Origin: Miltoncostaea sp963823515
GTDB lineage: Bacteria > Actinomycetota > Thermoleophilia > Miltoncostaeales > Miltoncostaeaceae
Reading direction: 5' to 3'
DNA length: 64,000 nt
Assembly (NCBI GenBank): GCA_963823515.1
Contig: CAWGMB010000006.1
Span: 248,001 to 312,000 of the forward strand
In this document: positions 40,346-49,220 of the stretch, in pieces
How positions within the stretch are numbered: the first letter of the stretch is position 1
Layout of the letters: each line of letters opens with the position of its first letter
Notes under the pieces: model-generated
What the model saw: the letters and a program-made list of their open reading frames with translations, nothing else
What the model was told of the DNA's origin: nothing
The model's database searches: none
Program-made: the position numbers and the translations under genes

Positions 40346-41698
40346 TCAGGTCGCGGGGGTCGCCAGTCCGTCGGCGGGGGCGGGGGCGGTGTCGCGCTCG
40401 GTGACGCCGTCAACCAGGACCGCGCCGACGGCGGGCGCCGGGGAGGGTGAGGTGGCGGCCTGGATGTAGGCACGCGGGATGTCCGAGCCGCGCTCCCAGG
40501 CGACCAGGAACGGATAGGGGTTGACGCTGTCGCCGCCACCCGGGTGGACCTCGAAGTGCAGGTGTGGCGGGGTCGTGATGGCCTGGCCGGTGTTGCCGAC
40601 GAAGCCGATCACCTGCCCGGCGCTCACGCGGGCACCCTCCACCGCGGCCGGGGCGTAGGCGGACAGGTGGGCGTAGTAGAACTCGTTGCCCGCATCGTCG
40701 GTGAGCCAGAGGCGGTTGCCGCCCAGGGTGTTCACCCCGACCTTCGAGAGCGTTCCGTCGGCCACGGCCAGCAACGGCGTGCCGCGGTCGGCGAAGAGGT
40801 CGTTGCCGTGGTGCCAGCCCGTGCCGGCGCGCGGGGCGCCGTAGTCGTCTCCGTAGCTCGCCCCGCCGGCCACCGGGAAGACGTATCCCTCGTCTGTCGG
40901 GACGCCGACGACCGGGGCGGCGCGGCGCGGAAGGCCGAGCGGCTCGGGTGTCGCGATCGGCGCCTTCGGCGCGGCCTCGGGAGCGGGGCTCGGCGCCGAG
41001 GAGGGCGCAGGGGAGGTGCGGGCGGGCTTCGGGGGCTTCGTGCCGCCCGCCGGAGCGCCCGAGGGGTCCGGCGGGGGCGGGCCCGTGCCCTCGGTGACCG
41101 CCAGGTCCAGGTGGCCGAGGACGAAGGGCTCGCCGATCACCGAGGACGCGTGGGCGTCGGTCACCTCGAGCCGGACGCCGTTCGCGCGCAGGCCCCCGGC
41201 GCCGTCGGCGACCTGCTCCAGGAAGATCAGCGTGCCGATGCCGGGGACATCGACGCGGCTGCCCGGCCCGGCCGCGACAGCCGCCCCGTCGACCGTCAAC
41301 CCCGTCACCGAGCCCTCGGTGAGCCCGCCGGCGCCGCCCGCGACGACGCGCGCGGCCAACCGGATCGAGGCGATCGTGACGCGCCCGTCCAGGATGCTGA
41401 CACCGCTGGCGGTGATGTCACCCTCCGCGATGCCCGCCGATCCCTCCGCCGAGGCGCGCACGCCGACGCGGATTCCGGCGATCTTCCCACCACCCGCCGG
41501 TCGCAGCCCACCCACGCGCGTGCCCTTCTCGCGCGGGCCGGTGGCCGTGGCGGCCACGGCGCCCTGCGTGCCCATCGGAAGCAGCGCGGCGTAGCCGACC
41601 GCCCGGGCGCTCGGCGCGGTCCCGCTCCCCGCGCCCACCGTGGGGATGACGAGGGCCGCGGCCAGGCATACGACGGCGAGCGTGCGGATGAGCCTCAC
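40346..41698 (-). CDS. Secreted M23-family peptidoglycan endopeptidase
   Basis: GTG 41698 gives a 450-residue protein with a signal sequence (RLIRTLAVVCLAAALVIPTVGAG). The next ~230 residues are a beta-rich region of unknown type (repeats such as GVSILDGRVTIASIRLAARVV), followed by a Pro/Ala linker. The C-terminal LytM/M23 domain has ligands GWHHGNDLFADRGTPLLAV and HLHFEVHPGG. M23 enzymes cut peptide crosslinks in peptidoglycan. The frame is open to 41857, but that part overlaps the promoter region of the divergent NlpC/P60 gene. Confidence 0.85.
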   Translation of the reverse strand: MRLIRTLAVVCLAAALVIPTVGAGSGTAPSARAVGYAALLPMGTQGAVAATATGPREKGTRVGGLRPAGGGKIAGIRVGVRASAEGSAGIAEGDITASGVSILDGRVTIASIRLAARVVAGGAGGLTEGSVTGLTVDGAAVAAGPGSRVDVPGIGTLIFLEQVADGAGGLRANGVRLEVTDAHASSVIGEPFVLGHLDLAVTEGTGPPPPDPSGAPAGGTKPPKPARTSPAPSSAPSPAPEAAPKAPIATPEPLGLPRRAAPVVGVPTDEGYVFPVAGGASYGDDYGAPRAGTGWHHGNDLFADRGTPLLAVADGTLSKVGVNTLGGNRLWLTDDAGNEFYYAHLSAYAPAAVEGARVSAGQVIGFVGNTGQAITTPPHLHFEVHPGGGDSVNPYPFLVAWERGSDIPRAYIQAATSPSPAPAVGAVLVDGVTERDTAPAPADGLATPAT

Positions 41699-41807
41699 GC
41701 GGGCATCATCCCCTTCGTCACGGACGGCTTCAATGCGGGCCGTCAGGATGTGCGAGACCCGTAAATACAGGCGCGTCGCTTGTGCCTTCGCGAGTGAGGG
41801 TGGTACC

Positions 41808-42989
41808 GTGCCGCATCGGCTGGGGCTCACGTCCAGCTCCCCGACCCTCGTCACCACGCAGGAGACTCGCTTTCTGAGACGCCCGCGTCACCTCGTAGCC
41901 ACCGGCATAGCAGCGATCGTGCTCGCGTCCCTCATGGCGTTCGGAGCGTCGGTCGCGACGACCGAACCGGCGGCGATCGAGGCGAAGCGCGCCGAGGTGG
42001 CGAAGATCCAGTCGGATCTGGACGCCATCAACACTCAGGTCGAGGTCGCCGCCGAGGCCTACAACGGTGCGCGGTACGAGCTGGGTCAGGTGACGACCCG
42101 GATCGATGAGAACACCGCCCTCACCAAGCAGACCGAGCGCGACCTGCGAGAGACCCGCAGGGTCCTGGCCGAGCGCCTGCGCGGCCTCTACGCCACGCCG
42201 GAGCCCAGCCTCGCGGAGGTGCTGATCACGAGCGGCAGCATCACGGCCGCGGCCGACTCGATCGAGCTGCTCGACCGCGTGGGCGAGCAGGACGCCGAGG
42301 TCGTCGGCGGCCTGCGCGATCACCGGGCCACCCTCGCGAAGCTGCGCGCCGAGCTCATCGAGGACAAGGCCACGGCGGAGGACGCCGTCGCGGCCAAGGA
42401 GCGCCAGAAGGAGAAGGTCGAGAGCCTGCTCGCCCAGCGCCGGGCCGTGCTCGACAGCGCCAGCGGCGAGCTCAGGGGCCTTCTGAGGGCCGAGCAGGAG
42501 CGCGAGGCCCGCGCGGCCGCCGCGGCGGCCGAGGTCGCGCGCCAGCGCCAGGCCGCGGCTGCCGTCGCATCCTCCACGCCCTCCACCGTGGCGCCGACCG
42601 CCGGGGCCCCCGCCTCGACGCCCTCGACGCCGCTCCCGAGCGGCAGCGGCAACGCGGCCGCCGCGAGCGTCGCGATGCGGTACCTCGGCACGCCCTACGT
42701 CTGGGGCGGCGCCGCGCCGGGCGGCTTCGACTGCAGCGGCCTCGCCTCGTACGCATTCGCCCAGATCGGCAAGAGCGTCCCGCACTACACGGGCGCCATC
42801 TGGTCCGCGTTCCCCCAGGTCCCGTCGGGCCAGCTCCAGGTCGGCGACCTGGTCTTCTTCCACGGCCTGGGCCACATGGGCATCTACCTGGGCGGCGACC
42901 AGTTCGTCCACGCGCCCCACACCGGCGACGTGGTCAAGGTGAGCCAGCTCTCGTCCTACTCCGGCTACGTCGGAGCGGTCCGCCCCTAA
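41808..42989 (+). CDS. NlpC/P60 peptidoglycan endopeptidase with coiled-coil domain
   Basis: The 393-residue secreted protein has a hydrophobic signal (HLVATGIAAIVLASLMAFGASVA), a long coiled coil (about residues 45-255, AIEAKRAEVAKIQSDLDAINTQVEVAAE onwards), a Ser/Pro/Thr linker and a C-terminal NlpC/P60 domain. The catalytic Cys is in GGFDCSGLASYAFA and the His in LGHMGIYLGGDQFVHAPHTG. The layout is like RipA-type septum hydrolases. GTG 41808 follows GAGGG at 7 nt; the frame extends to 41640 without a signal-like start. Confidence 0.88.
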   Translation: MPHRLGLTSSSPTLVTTQETRFLRRPRHLVATGIAAIVLASLMAFGASVATTEPAAIEAKRAEVAKIQSDLDAINTQVEVAAEAYNGARYELGQVTTRIDENTALTKQTERDLRETRRVLAERLRGLYATPEPSLAEVLITSGSITAAADSIELLDRVGEQDAEVVGGLRDHRATLAKLRAELIEDKATAEDAVAAKERQKEKVESLLAQRRAVLDSASGELRGLLRAEQEREARAAAAAAEVARQRQAAAAVASSTPSTVAPTAGAPASTPSTPLPSGSGNAAAASVAMRYLGTPYVWGGAAPGGFDCSGLASYAFAQIGKSVPHYTGAIWSAFPQVPSGQLQVGDLVFFHGLGHMGIYLGGDQFVHAPHTGDVVKVSQLSSYSGYVGAVRP

Positions 42990-43052
42990 CGGCGCTCCGC
43001 CCGCCTTCTCCGCTGCTCAAGGGCGACGGGGGCGAGGCCGACACAGAGGGGG

Positions 43053-44429
43053 ATGGACCGCCGCCCTCCCATGCCCTCGCGACGGGTCCTCTCGTTGGCC
43101 CTGGCTCTCGCGATCCTCTCCCCCGCCGCCGTCGCGGCGTCGCCGGCCTTCGCCGCCACCGCGACGCAGCTTCAGCAGGCCCGCGACCGCATCGACCGGA
43201 CCTCCGCCCAGCTGGCGCAGGCGCGCACGCGCGCCGAGCGGGTCGGCGGCGAGGAGCTCGCGACCCTGGCGCGCATCGAGCGCCGCCTGCAGGCCCAGAA
43301 GGACGCGCTGCTGGCCCTCGAGTCGGGCCTCTCCGCCCGCCACGCCACAGAGTCGTCCGAGGCCGACGCCGCGGACGAACCGACGCCGGCCTCCCCCGCC
43401 GCGGATCCGTCGGATGAGGCCCTGGTGGTGTTGCCCGAGCGGCCCGCGACGACCCCCGTGCCCGCCGTCGCGGCGGGCGGCTACCAGCGCTCGCAGGAGG
43501 TGGTGCCCGCCGTCACCGGCGACGCCGCCGGCCTGACGCGGCAGATCGACGGCTATCTGGCCTCCAAGGCCAGCCCCCTCACCGGGCTCGGCGCCGTGTT
43601 CGTGACCGAATCGCGGTCGGTCGGCCTCGATCCCCGCTTCCTCGTCGCGATCAGCGGCGCGGAGACGAGCTTCGGCACCTACGGCCCCTCGCAGTCGATC
43701 CACAACCCCTTCGGGATGGGCCCCGGCATCGTCTACGCGACCTGGTCCGACGCGATCGCAGGGGCGGCGCGCAACCTCGGCGGCCCGCTCTACCTCGGCG
43801 ACGAGCGGGTGATCATCGGGGCGATCCAGCAGCGCTGGGCGCCCAACGGCGCCTCGAACGACCCCACCGACCTGAACAGCAACTGGGGCCGCAACGTCAG
43901 CACCTACTACTCGGAGCTCGGCGGCGACCCGCAGGGCGCGGTCTTCACCGGAGGCGCGATCCCCGCCGGAACAACGGCCGCCGCGGCGATCGCTCAGCAG
44001 ACCGCCGTCGTCCCCAACCCGTACGGGCTGCCCGTCGCGGCGCCGGTCATCGGCAGCTCGGGCACGGGCCCGGACGCCGCCCAGACGGCGCTCTCGGCCC
44101 TCGGCACGGACTGGGCGGAGGGCGGGTCGGACCGCGCTCGCGGCTTCGACGACAGCGGCCTGGTCCACTGGGCCTACTCCCGCCAGGACATCGCCCTGCC
44201 GGCAACCCGCGCCGCCCAGGCGCGGACCGGGGCGGCGACGGCGCCCGAGGACCTGCAGGCCGGCGACGCCGTCTTCTTCTCGGACGAGTCGGGCGTCCTG
44301 ATCCACGTCGGCCTCTACGTCGGCGGCGGCCAGTTCGTGCACGCTCCCGGCGAGGGCGCGGCGGTCAGGCTCTCCTCCCTCTACGACCCGGTCTTCGCCA
44401 CCGCCTACGCGGGAGCGCGGCGATACTGA
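43053..44429 (+). CDS. Secreted glucosaminidase-like protein with inactive NlpC/P60 domain
   Basis: The ~450-residue protein has a signal peptide (VLSLALALAILSPAAVAASPAFA), a short coiled coil, a linker, and a lysozyme-like domain (about 170-300: PRFLVAISGAETSFGTYGPSQSIHNPFGMGPG, with Glu in GAETSFG as likely acid). The C-terminal NlpC/P60-like domain reads RGFDDSGLVHWAYSR, so Asp replaces the catalytic Cys, while the His in IHVGLYVGGGQFVHAPGEG remains. Peptidoglycan binding or glycan cleavage is likely; peptide cleavage by the last domain is not. ATG 43071 is an alternative start. Confidence 0.78.
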   Translation: MDRRPPMPSRRVLSLALALAILSPAAVAASPAFAATATQLQQARDRIDRTSAQLAQARTRAERVGGEELATLARIERRLQAQKDALLALESGLSARHATESSEADAADEPTPASPAADPSDEALVVLPERPATTPVPAVAAGGYQRSQEVVPAVTGDAAGLTRQIDGYLASKASPLTGLGAVFVTESRSVGLDPRFLVAISGAETSFGTYGPSQSIHNPFGMGPGIVYATWSDAIAGAARNLGGPLYLGDERVIIGAIQQRWAPNGASNDPTDLNSNWGRNVSTYYSELGGDPQGAVFTGGAIPAGTTAAAAIAQQTAVVPNPYGLPVAAPVIGSSGTGPDAAQTALSALGTDWAEGGSDRARGFDDSGLVHWAYSRQDIALPATRAAQARTGAATAPEDLQAGDAVFFSDESGVLIHVGLYVGGGQFVHAPGEGAAVRLSSLYDPVFATAYAGARRY

Positions 44430-44452
44430 GGTGGGCCCACTAACCTGGGTGG

Positions 44453-45112
44453 GTGCTGCGGCGCCTCCCGATCCTCCTGGCCGCGTGCCTCCTGCTGACC
44501 GTCGATGTGGCGGCCGGCGCCGGGACGCGGGCGATCCCGCCCTTCCGAGCGGTGGTGCGCGTGCTCACCCCGGCTGAGCGCGCCGACATGACACCGGCCG
44601 TCTGGCGCCGGGGATGCCCCGTGGCGCTGAAGAACCTGCGCCACGTGAGCCTCCCCTACATCGGCTTCGGGGGACGGGCGCGGCGCGGAGCGGTGGTCGT
44701 GAACAAGTCGGTCGCCGGGAAGGTGGTCGGCGCCTTCCGCGACCTCTACCGCGACCGCTTCCGGATCCGCCGCATGAGACCGATACAGGCGTACGGCGGT
44801 GACGACTTCCGCAGCATCGAGGCCGACAACACCTCCGCCTTCAACTGCCGCCCGGCCACCGGTTCGCGAAACTGGTCGCAGCACGCCTACGGGCTCGCGA
44901 TCGACATCAACCCGATCGAGAACCCCTATGTGTCAGGCGGGCGCACGTCGCACCGCGCCAGCAGGCGCTACCTCGACCGGTCGCGCGTGCGCCGGGGCAT
45001 GGCGGTCGAGGGCGGCGCCCTGGTGCGCGCCTTCGACGCCCGCGGGTGGGGCTGGGGCGGGCGCTGGAGAGGCGTCACCGACTACCAGCACTTCTCCTCC
45101 ACCGGCGGATAG
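44453..45112 (+). CDS. Secreted M15-family (VanY-like) D,D-peptidase
   Basis: The 219-residue protein has a signal peptide (RRLPILLAACLLLTVDVAAGAG) and the M15 zinc motif WSQHAYGLAIDINPIENP with the later DYQHFSS. Two Cys (RRGCPVAL and AFNCRPA) may pair. M15 enzymes trim D-Ala ends or crosslinks of peptidoglycan stem peptides. GTG 44453 follows TAACCT at 6 nt. It completes a cluster of four wall hydrolases. Confidence 0.87.
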   Translation: MLRRLPILLAACLLLTVDVAAGAGTRAIPPFRAVVRVLTPAERADMTPAVWRRGCPVALKNLRHVSLPYIGFGGRARRGAVVVNKSVAGKVVGAFRDLYRDRFRIRRMRPIQAYGGDDFRSIEADNTSAFNCRPATGSRNWSQHAYGLAIDINPIENPYVSGGRTSHRASRRYLDRSRVRRGMAVEGGALVRAFDARGWGWGGRWRGVTDYQHFSSTGG

Positions 45113-45115
45113 CGG

Positions 45116-46534
45116 ATGCCGGCGCGCGCTCTCCTCCTGCAGCCGGCAGCCGCCGCGCTGGTGCCGGACTTCGACCGCATCCGCGCCGAACTGGGCATCC
45201 CCGGCGCGTTCCCGTCCGCGGCCGAGGAGGAGGCGCGGACCGCCCGGGTCGCCCCCGGACCGCGCGCCGACCGCCGTGACGTCGATCTCGTAACCATCGA
45301 CCCCGCCGGCGCGCGCGACCTCGACCAGGCGGTGGCGATCGCCGCGCGCGAGGGAGGGGGCAGGCGGGTCCACTACGCGATCGCCGACGTGGCGGCGCTG
45401 GTCGCGCCGGGCGGGCCGATCGACGCGGAGGCCCGCGCCCGCGGCGTGACGATCTACATGCCCGATCAGCGGGTGCCGCTCCACCCGGCCGCGCTCGGCG
45501 AGGGGAGCGCGAGCCTGGTCGCCGGCGAGGACCGCCCGGCGCTGCTGTGGACCATCGACCTCGATGCGGCGGGCGTCGTCGATGCGGCGGGCGTCGAGAG
45601 GTCGACGGTGCGAAGCCGCCGCGCGCTCTCCTACCGTGAGGCCCAGGCGGCGATCGACGGGGGGACCGGCGACGAGACACTGAGGCTGCTCCGCGAGGTC
45701 GGCCTGCAGAGGATCGCGATCGAGGACGGCCGCGGAGGGGTGAGCCTCACGACCCCCGTACAGGAGGTGGTGGCCGAGGGCGCTGGATACGGGCTGCGCT
45801 ACGAGACGACCCTGCCGGTGGAGGACTGGAACGCCCAGATCTCGCTGCTGACGGGCATCTGCGCCGCGGCGATCATGGCCGAGGGCGGCATCGGCCTGTT
45901 CCGCAGCCTCGAGCCGGCCGAGGCGGGCGACCTGGAGTCGCTGCGACGGAGCGCCCTGGCGCTCGGCGTCGCCTGGCCCGACGGGACCCCCTACCCCGAC
46001 GTCGTGCGGTCGCTCGACAGCTCCCGGCCGGGCGACGCCGCCTTCGCCGTGCGGGCGACGCGCCTCTTCCGCGGCGCCGGATACGTCGCCTGGCGACGCG
46101 GCGACGGCGACCCGCCGGTGCACGCGGCGATCGCCTCCCTCTACGCCCACGTCACCGCACCGCTGCGGCGGCTGGCCGACCGCTTCGCCAACGAGATCGT
46201 CCTGGCCCTCTGCGCCGGCGCGGAGCCGCCGGGGTGGGTCCTCGCGGCGCTCCCGGAGATCCCGGGCGTCATGGCCGCGACCGGCGCGCGCGAGCGCCAG
46301 GCCGGGCGGGCCGCGGTCGATCAGGTGGAGAGCGCCCTTCTCGCCGGCCGCCTCGGCGAGGTGTTCGCCGGGACGGTGATCGACGTCCGCGAGGGGAAGG
46401 CGACCGTCCAGCTGTCCCATCCGGCGGTCGTCGCGCCGCTCGACGACGACAGCGCCGTGGCGGGTGAGCCGATCCGGGTGCGGTTGGCAGGCGCCGACCC
46501 CGAGAGCCGGCGGGTGACCTTCACCCGGGCCTGA
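45116..46534 (+). CDS. RNB-domain ribonuclease
   Basis: The 472-residue protein contains the RNB catalytic centre VTIDPAGARDLDQAVAIA (about residues 59-76), followed by VHYAIADVAALVAPGGPIDAEARARG and MPDQRVPLHPAALGEGSASLVAGEDRPAL. It lacks the cold-shock and S1 domains that flank RNB in RNase II/R, as in the short actinobacterial form. The fourth acidic residue of the canonical DIDD cluster is Gln here. A 3'-5' exoribonuclease role is expected. It starts 3 nt after the M15 gene. Confidence 0.88.
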   Translation: MPARALLLQPAAAALVPDFDRIRAELGIPGAFPSAAEEEARTARVAPGPRADRRDVDLVTIDPAGARDLDQAVAIAAREGGGRRVHYAIADVAALVAPGGPIDAEARARGVTIYMPDQRVPLHPAALGEGSASLVAGEDRPALLWTIDLDAAGVVDAAGVERSTVRSRRALSYREAQAAIDGGTGDETLRLLREVGLQRIAIEDGRGGVSLTTPVQEVVAEGAGYGLRYETTLPVEDWNAQISLLTGICAAAIMAEGGIGLFRSLEPAEAGDLESLRRSALALGVAWPDGTPYPDVVRSLDSSRPGDAAFAVRATRLFRGAGYVAWRRGDGDPPVHAAIASLYAHVTAPLRRLADRFANEIVLALCAGAEPPGWVLAALPEIPGVMAATGARERQAGRAAVDQVESALLAGRLGEVFAGTVIDVREGKATVQLSHPAVVAPLDDDSAVAGEPIRVRLAGADPESRRVTFTRA

Positions 46535-46540
46535 GGCGCC

Positions 46541-46560
46541 TCGGGGCCGGTGCCCCGGGT
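46541..46560 (+). terminator. Hairpin after the RNB ribonuclease gene
   Basis: GGGGC-CGGT-GCCCC follows the RNB stop within ~10 nt and is flanked by further complementary bases (CC...GG). It is a candidate terminator between converging genes. Confidence 0.4.
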
Positions 46561-46600
46561 CCGGGAATCGCGTGGCAGTACGAACTCCCGACTCAGGGCG

Positions 46601-47164
46601 CTAGCGGTTCTCCCCCGGGACCCAGAGCACGTCGCCACCCGCACCGCGGTTGGCGGCGCGGGCGAGGACGAAGAGCAGGTCCGAGAGCCGGTTCAGATAA
46701 GCGAGCGCCGCGGGGGTGACGGCCTCGGCGTCGGCCAGGGCGACGCTCGAACGCTCGGCGCGCCTGCAGACGGTGCGGGCGTGATGCAGGGCGGCGGCGG
46801 CCGGGCTGCCCGCCGGCAGGACGAAGCTCGTGAGGTCCGCGAGCTGATCGTTGACCTCGTCGCACCACCGCTCCAGGCGCTCGACCTGCGCGGGGTGCAT
46901 CCGCAGGCGCGCGCCCTCGGCCTCGCCGTCGGGTACGCACAGGTCGGCCCCGAGGTCGAAGAGGTCGTTCTGCACGAGCGCGAGCCAGCCGTCGCTGGCG
47001 GGTGCGAGGCCCGCTGAGCGCGCGACGCCGATGACGGCGTTCAGCTCGTCGACGTCGCCGAAGGCGACGACGCGGGCGCTCGTCTTGCGCGCCCGGCTCA
47101 TGTCGCCGAGGTGCGTGTCCCCCTCGTCACCGAGCCGGGTGTAGATGCGCGTGAGACGGACCAC
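46601..47164 (-). CDS. PduO-type cob(I)alamin adenosyltransferase
   Basis: The 187-residue enzyme transfers adenosyl from ATP to cob(I)alamin to give coenzyme B12. It has RIYTRLGDEGDTHLGD at the N-terminus (ATP site), VVAFGDVDELNAVIGVARS, and RTVCRRAERSSVAL and LAYLNRLSDLLFVLARAAN with the ligand-binding Arg and Asn. These are trademark PduO features. TATAGT ends 6 nt before the GTG start, so the mRNA is leaderless. No B12-dependent enzyme gene is adjacent. Confidence 0.92.
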   Translation of the reverse strand: MVRLTRIYTRLGDEGDTHLGDMSRARKTSARVVAFGDVDELNAVIGVARSAGLAPASDGWLALVQNDLFDLGADLCVPDGEAEGARLRMHPAQVERLERWCDEVNDQLADLTSFVLPAGSPAAAALHHARTVCRRAERSSVALADAEAVTPAALAYLNRLSDLLFVLARAANRGAGGDVLWVPGENR

Positions 47165-47191
47165 TCCCCGACTATACGCGGGGGGTCCCGG

Positions 47192-47656
47192 CTACCCGCG
47201 CGCTCGCGCCATCAGGTTGACGGTGAAGAAGATCTGGCCGGCGCAATCGCGTGCGGCGCCGATTCCCGTCAGGCGGTACCGTCGCGAGAGCATGTTCGCG
47301 CGGTGGGACGGGCTTTTCAGCATCGCCTGGAAGGCCTCGAGCGCCGACGGCGCCATCGCGATGTTCTGGGCCCCGGCGCGCCCCTGGGCCCAGCGGGGGG
47401 GGCCGGAGTGGGCGAAGGCCGCGCCGCGCGCCATCGCCATGCTCTTCTTGCGCCCCTGCTTGCGGAGCGTGGTCTTCTTGACCACCTTCGGAACCCTCTT
47501 CGCCCGGCGCTCGGTGTTGATGAGGCCGGTGAGCGCCGCCTCGTCGGACGGCGAGAGGACCGGGGTGCACGGCGCCGCCGCGCCGACCGACGGGACGATC
47601 CCGGCACAGACGCCGGCAAGGGCCGCGGTGAGTCCTGCACGCATGGTTCCGCGCAT
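47192..47656 (-). CDS. Secreted CAP-domain (SCP/PR1-like) protein
   Basis: The 154-residue protein has a signal peptide (RAGLTAALAGVCAGIVPSVGAAAP) and a short CAP domain: LTGLINTERRAKRVPKV, AMARGAAFAHSGPPRWAQGRAGAQNIAM and LKSPSHRANMLSRRYRLTGIGAAR. The His/Glu pair of the CAP cavity is partly kept (AHSG, SHRANM), with Gln in place of the usual Glu in the GxxGENIA motif. ATG 47656 follows GGGAGA. A relative with a larger C-terminus lies at 61478. Extracellular role unknown. Confidence 0.75.
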   Translation of the reverse strand: MRGTMRAGLTAALAGVCAGIVPSVGAAAPCTPVLSPSDEAALTGLINTERRAKRVPKVVKKTTLRKQGRKKSMAMARGAAFAHSGPPRWAQGRAGAQNIAMAPSALEAFQAMLKSPSHRANMLSRRYRLTGIGAARDCAGQIFFTVNLMARARG

Positions 47657-47810
47657 ACGTTCTCTCCCGGGTCGGGGGCACACCATCCGGGCGCCGTTCA
47701 GAGCACGGGCAACCTACGGAAGCCCTCCAACGAGCTCAAGGGCGCTTGCGTTTTCCTCACATCTTGGCTGCAAATAGCGTGAATATGCTCTGGAGCAGAA
47801 CCTGTGAGAA

Positions 47811-49220
47811 CTATCGTTCCGCCCTCTCCTTGACGAAGCGCAGAGCTTGCTCGCGGGTGCGCAGCACGCCCGCGAGCTGCCCCTCCCGGAGCGCGTCGAG
47901 GAGGGGCACGAGCCATGCGCCGGGCTCGCGTCCGAGGACGCGGGCCACCTCGTCGCCGGCCAGCAGGGGTCGTTGGGGGGGCCGGTCGGCGAGCGTGAAG
48001 TGGACGTCCATCACCTCCCGCGCGAGCACCAGGTGGCGGGAGATGGCCGAGGCCGAGGTGCGCGGGCCGCGCGTCGCGAGCCGGTCGGCCGTGGAGAGGA
48101 CGATGATCTCGACCTGAGAGGGCGCGGTGAGGCGCAGGTAGCGGTCGATCTGACGCAGCGACAGCGGCGTGCGGTGGACCATGAAGCCGAGCGGCAGATG
48201 GTGGCGCACGCCGCGCACGACGAAGTCACGCAGGCGGCTGGAGGTGCGCAGCCGCCGCATCAGGTCCTCGGCCATCTCCGCCCCGAGCCTGTCGTGTCCC
48301 GGGAAGCCGATCCGACCCTCGGGCGTCTCGATCCGAGTGGCGGGCTTGGCCATGTCGTGGAGCAGCGCGCTGAGCATCAGCCCGCCGCGGGCGGTGAGCT
48401 CGTCCGCCAATGGGGCACGCAGAGCCTCCCGCACCCGCGCCGCGCGCGAGCGGAACACCGGCTCGGGGTCGTCGGCCAGCTCGCGCGAGTGCTCCACCAC
48501 CTCGAGCACGTGGCCCAGGACGTCCAGGTGGTGGTAGGCGCTCTGATCGAGGCCGCGCGAGCGCTCGAGCTCCGGCACGAGGGCACCCAGGACCCCGAGC
48601 TCGTCGAGCAGCCGGAAGGCGCGGTCCGGCAGGTCCAGCATGACGATGCGCCCGAGCTCGTCGGCCAGCCGCTCGCCGGGCGCCGTCCAGATCCCCGGCG
48701 CGTCGCGGCGGGCGACGGCGACGGTGGAGGGGTCGACCGTGAAGCCGGCCTGCCCGGCGAGGCGCGCGAGGCGCAGCAGCCGCACCGGGTCGTCGGCGAG
48801 CGACCGGTCGCCGACGTGCCGCAGGCGCCGGGCGCCGAGGTCGGCCAGGCCGCCGTGCAGGTCGACGATCGGGCGGCCGGCCGCCACCGGCAGCGCCAGG
48901 GCGTTCACCGTGAGGTCGCGACGCGACAGGTCCTCCTCGAGACTCCCGCCCTGGAGCGGGGTGATGTCGATCTGGACCGGCAGGCCCCCGCCCTGGACCC
49001 GCCAGGCCCCGAAGGCCCGCGAGAGGCGGAAGCGGTTGGCCCCGTGAGCACGGCAGAGCGCCGCGGCCGCGGCCTGGGCGTCGCCCGCCACCGCGATGTC
49101 GAGGTCGGCGCCCGCCGGGCGCCCGAGCAGCGCGTCGCGCACGCTGCCGCCCACCACCCAGGCGTCGCCCTCGATCGGCGCGAGCGTGGGCAGCAGGGCA
49201 TCCAGCCCGGCCGGCCTCAC
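47811..49220 (-). CDS. cca: CCA tRNA nucleotidyltransferase / poly(A) polymerase family protein
   Basis: The 469-residue protein has the class II nucleotidyltransferase head: VVGGSVRDALLGRPAGADLDIAV (GGxVRD and DxD), DLSRRDLTVNALALP and DDPVRLLRLARLAGQAGF. An HD domain follows (YHHLDVLGHVLEVVEHSREL and LSALLHDMAKPAT). It most likely adds CCA to tRNAs, which is required because none of the three tRNA genes here encodes CCA. GTG 49220 overlaps the alr stop (GTGA). Confidence 0.88.
   Translation of the reverse strand: MRPAGLDALLPTLAPIEGDAWVVGGSVRDALLGRPAGADLDIAVAGDAQAAAAALCRAHGANRFRLSRAFGAWRVQGGGLPVQIDITPLQGGSLEEDLSRRDLTVNALALPVAAGRPIVDLHGGLADLGARRLRHVGDRSLADDPVRLLRLARLAGQAGFTVDPSTVAVARRDAPGIWTAPGERLADELGRIVMLDLPDRAFRLLDELGVLGALVPELERSRGLDQSAYHHLDVLGHVLEVVEHSRELADDPEPVFRSRAARVREALRAPLADELTARGGLMLSALLHDMAKPATRIETPEGRIGFPGHDRLGAEMAEDLMRRLRTSSRLRDFVVRGVRHHLPLGFMVHRTPLSLRQIDRYLRLTAPSQVEIIVLSTADRLATRGPRTSASAISRHLVLAREVMDVHFTLADRPPQRPLLAGDEVARVLGREPGAWLVPLLDALREGQLAGVLRTREQALRFVKERAER

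Noticed and set aside
47690..47810. SOS box or other operator in the AT-richer gap upstream of the CAP gene
   Set aside because: The stretch is less GC-rich and may hold the CAP promoter, but no symmetric motif such as an actinobacterial LexA site could be aligned.
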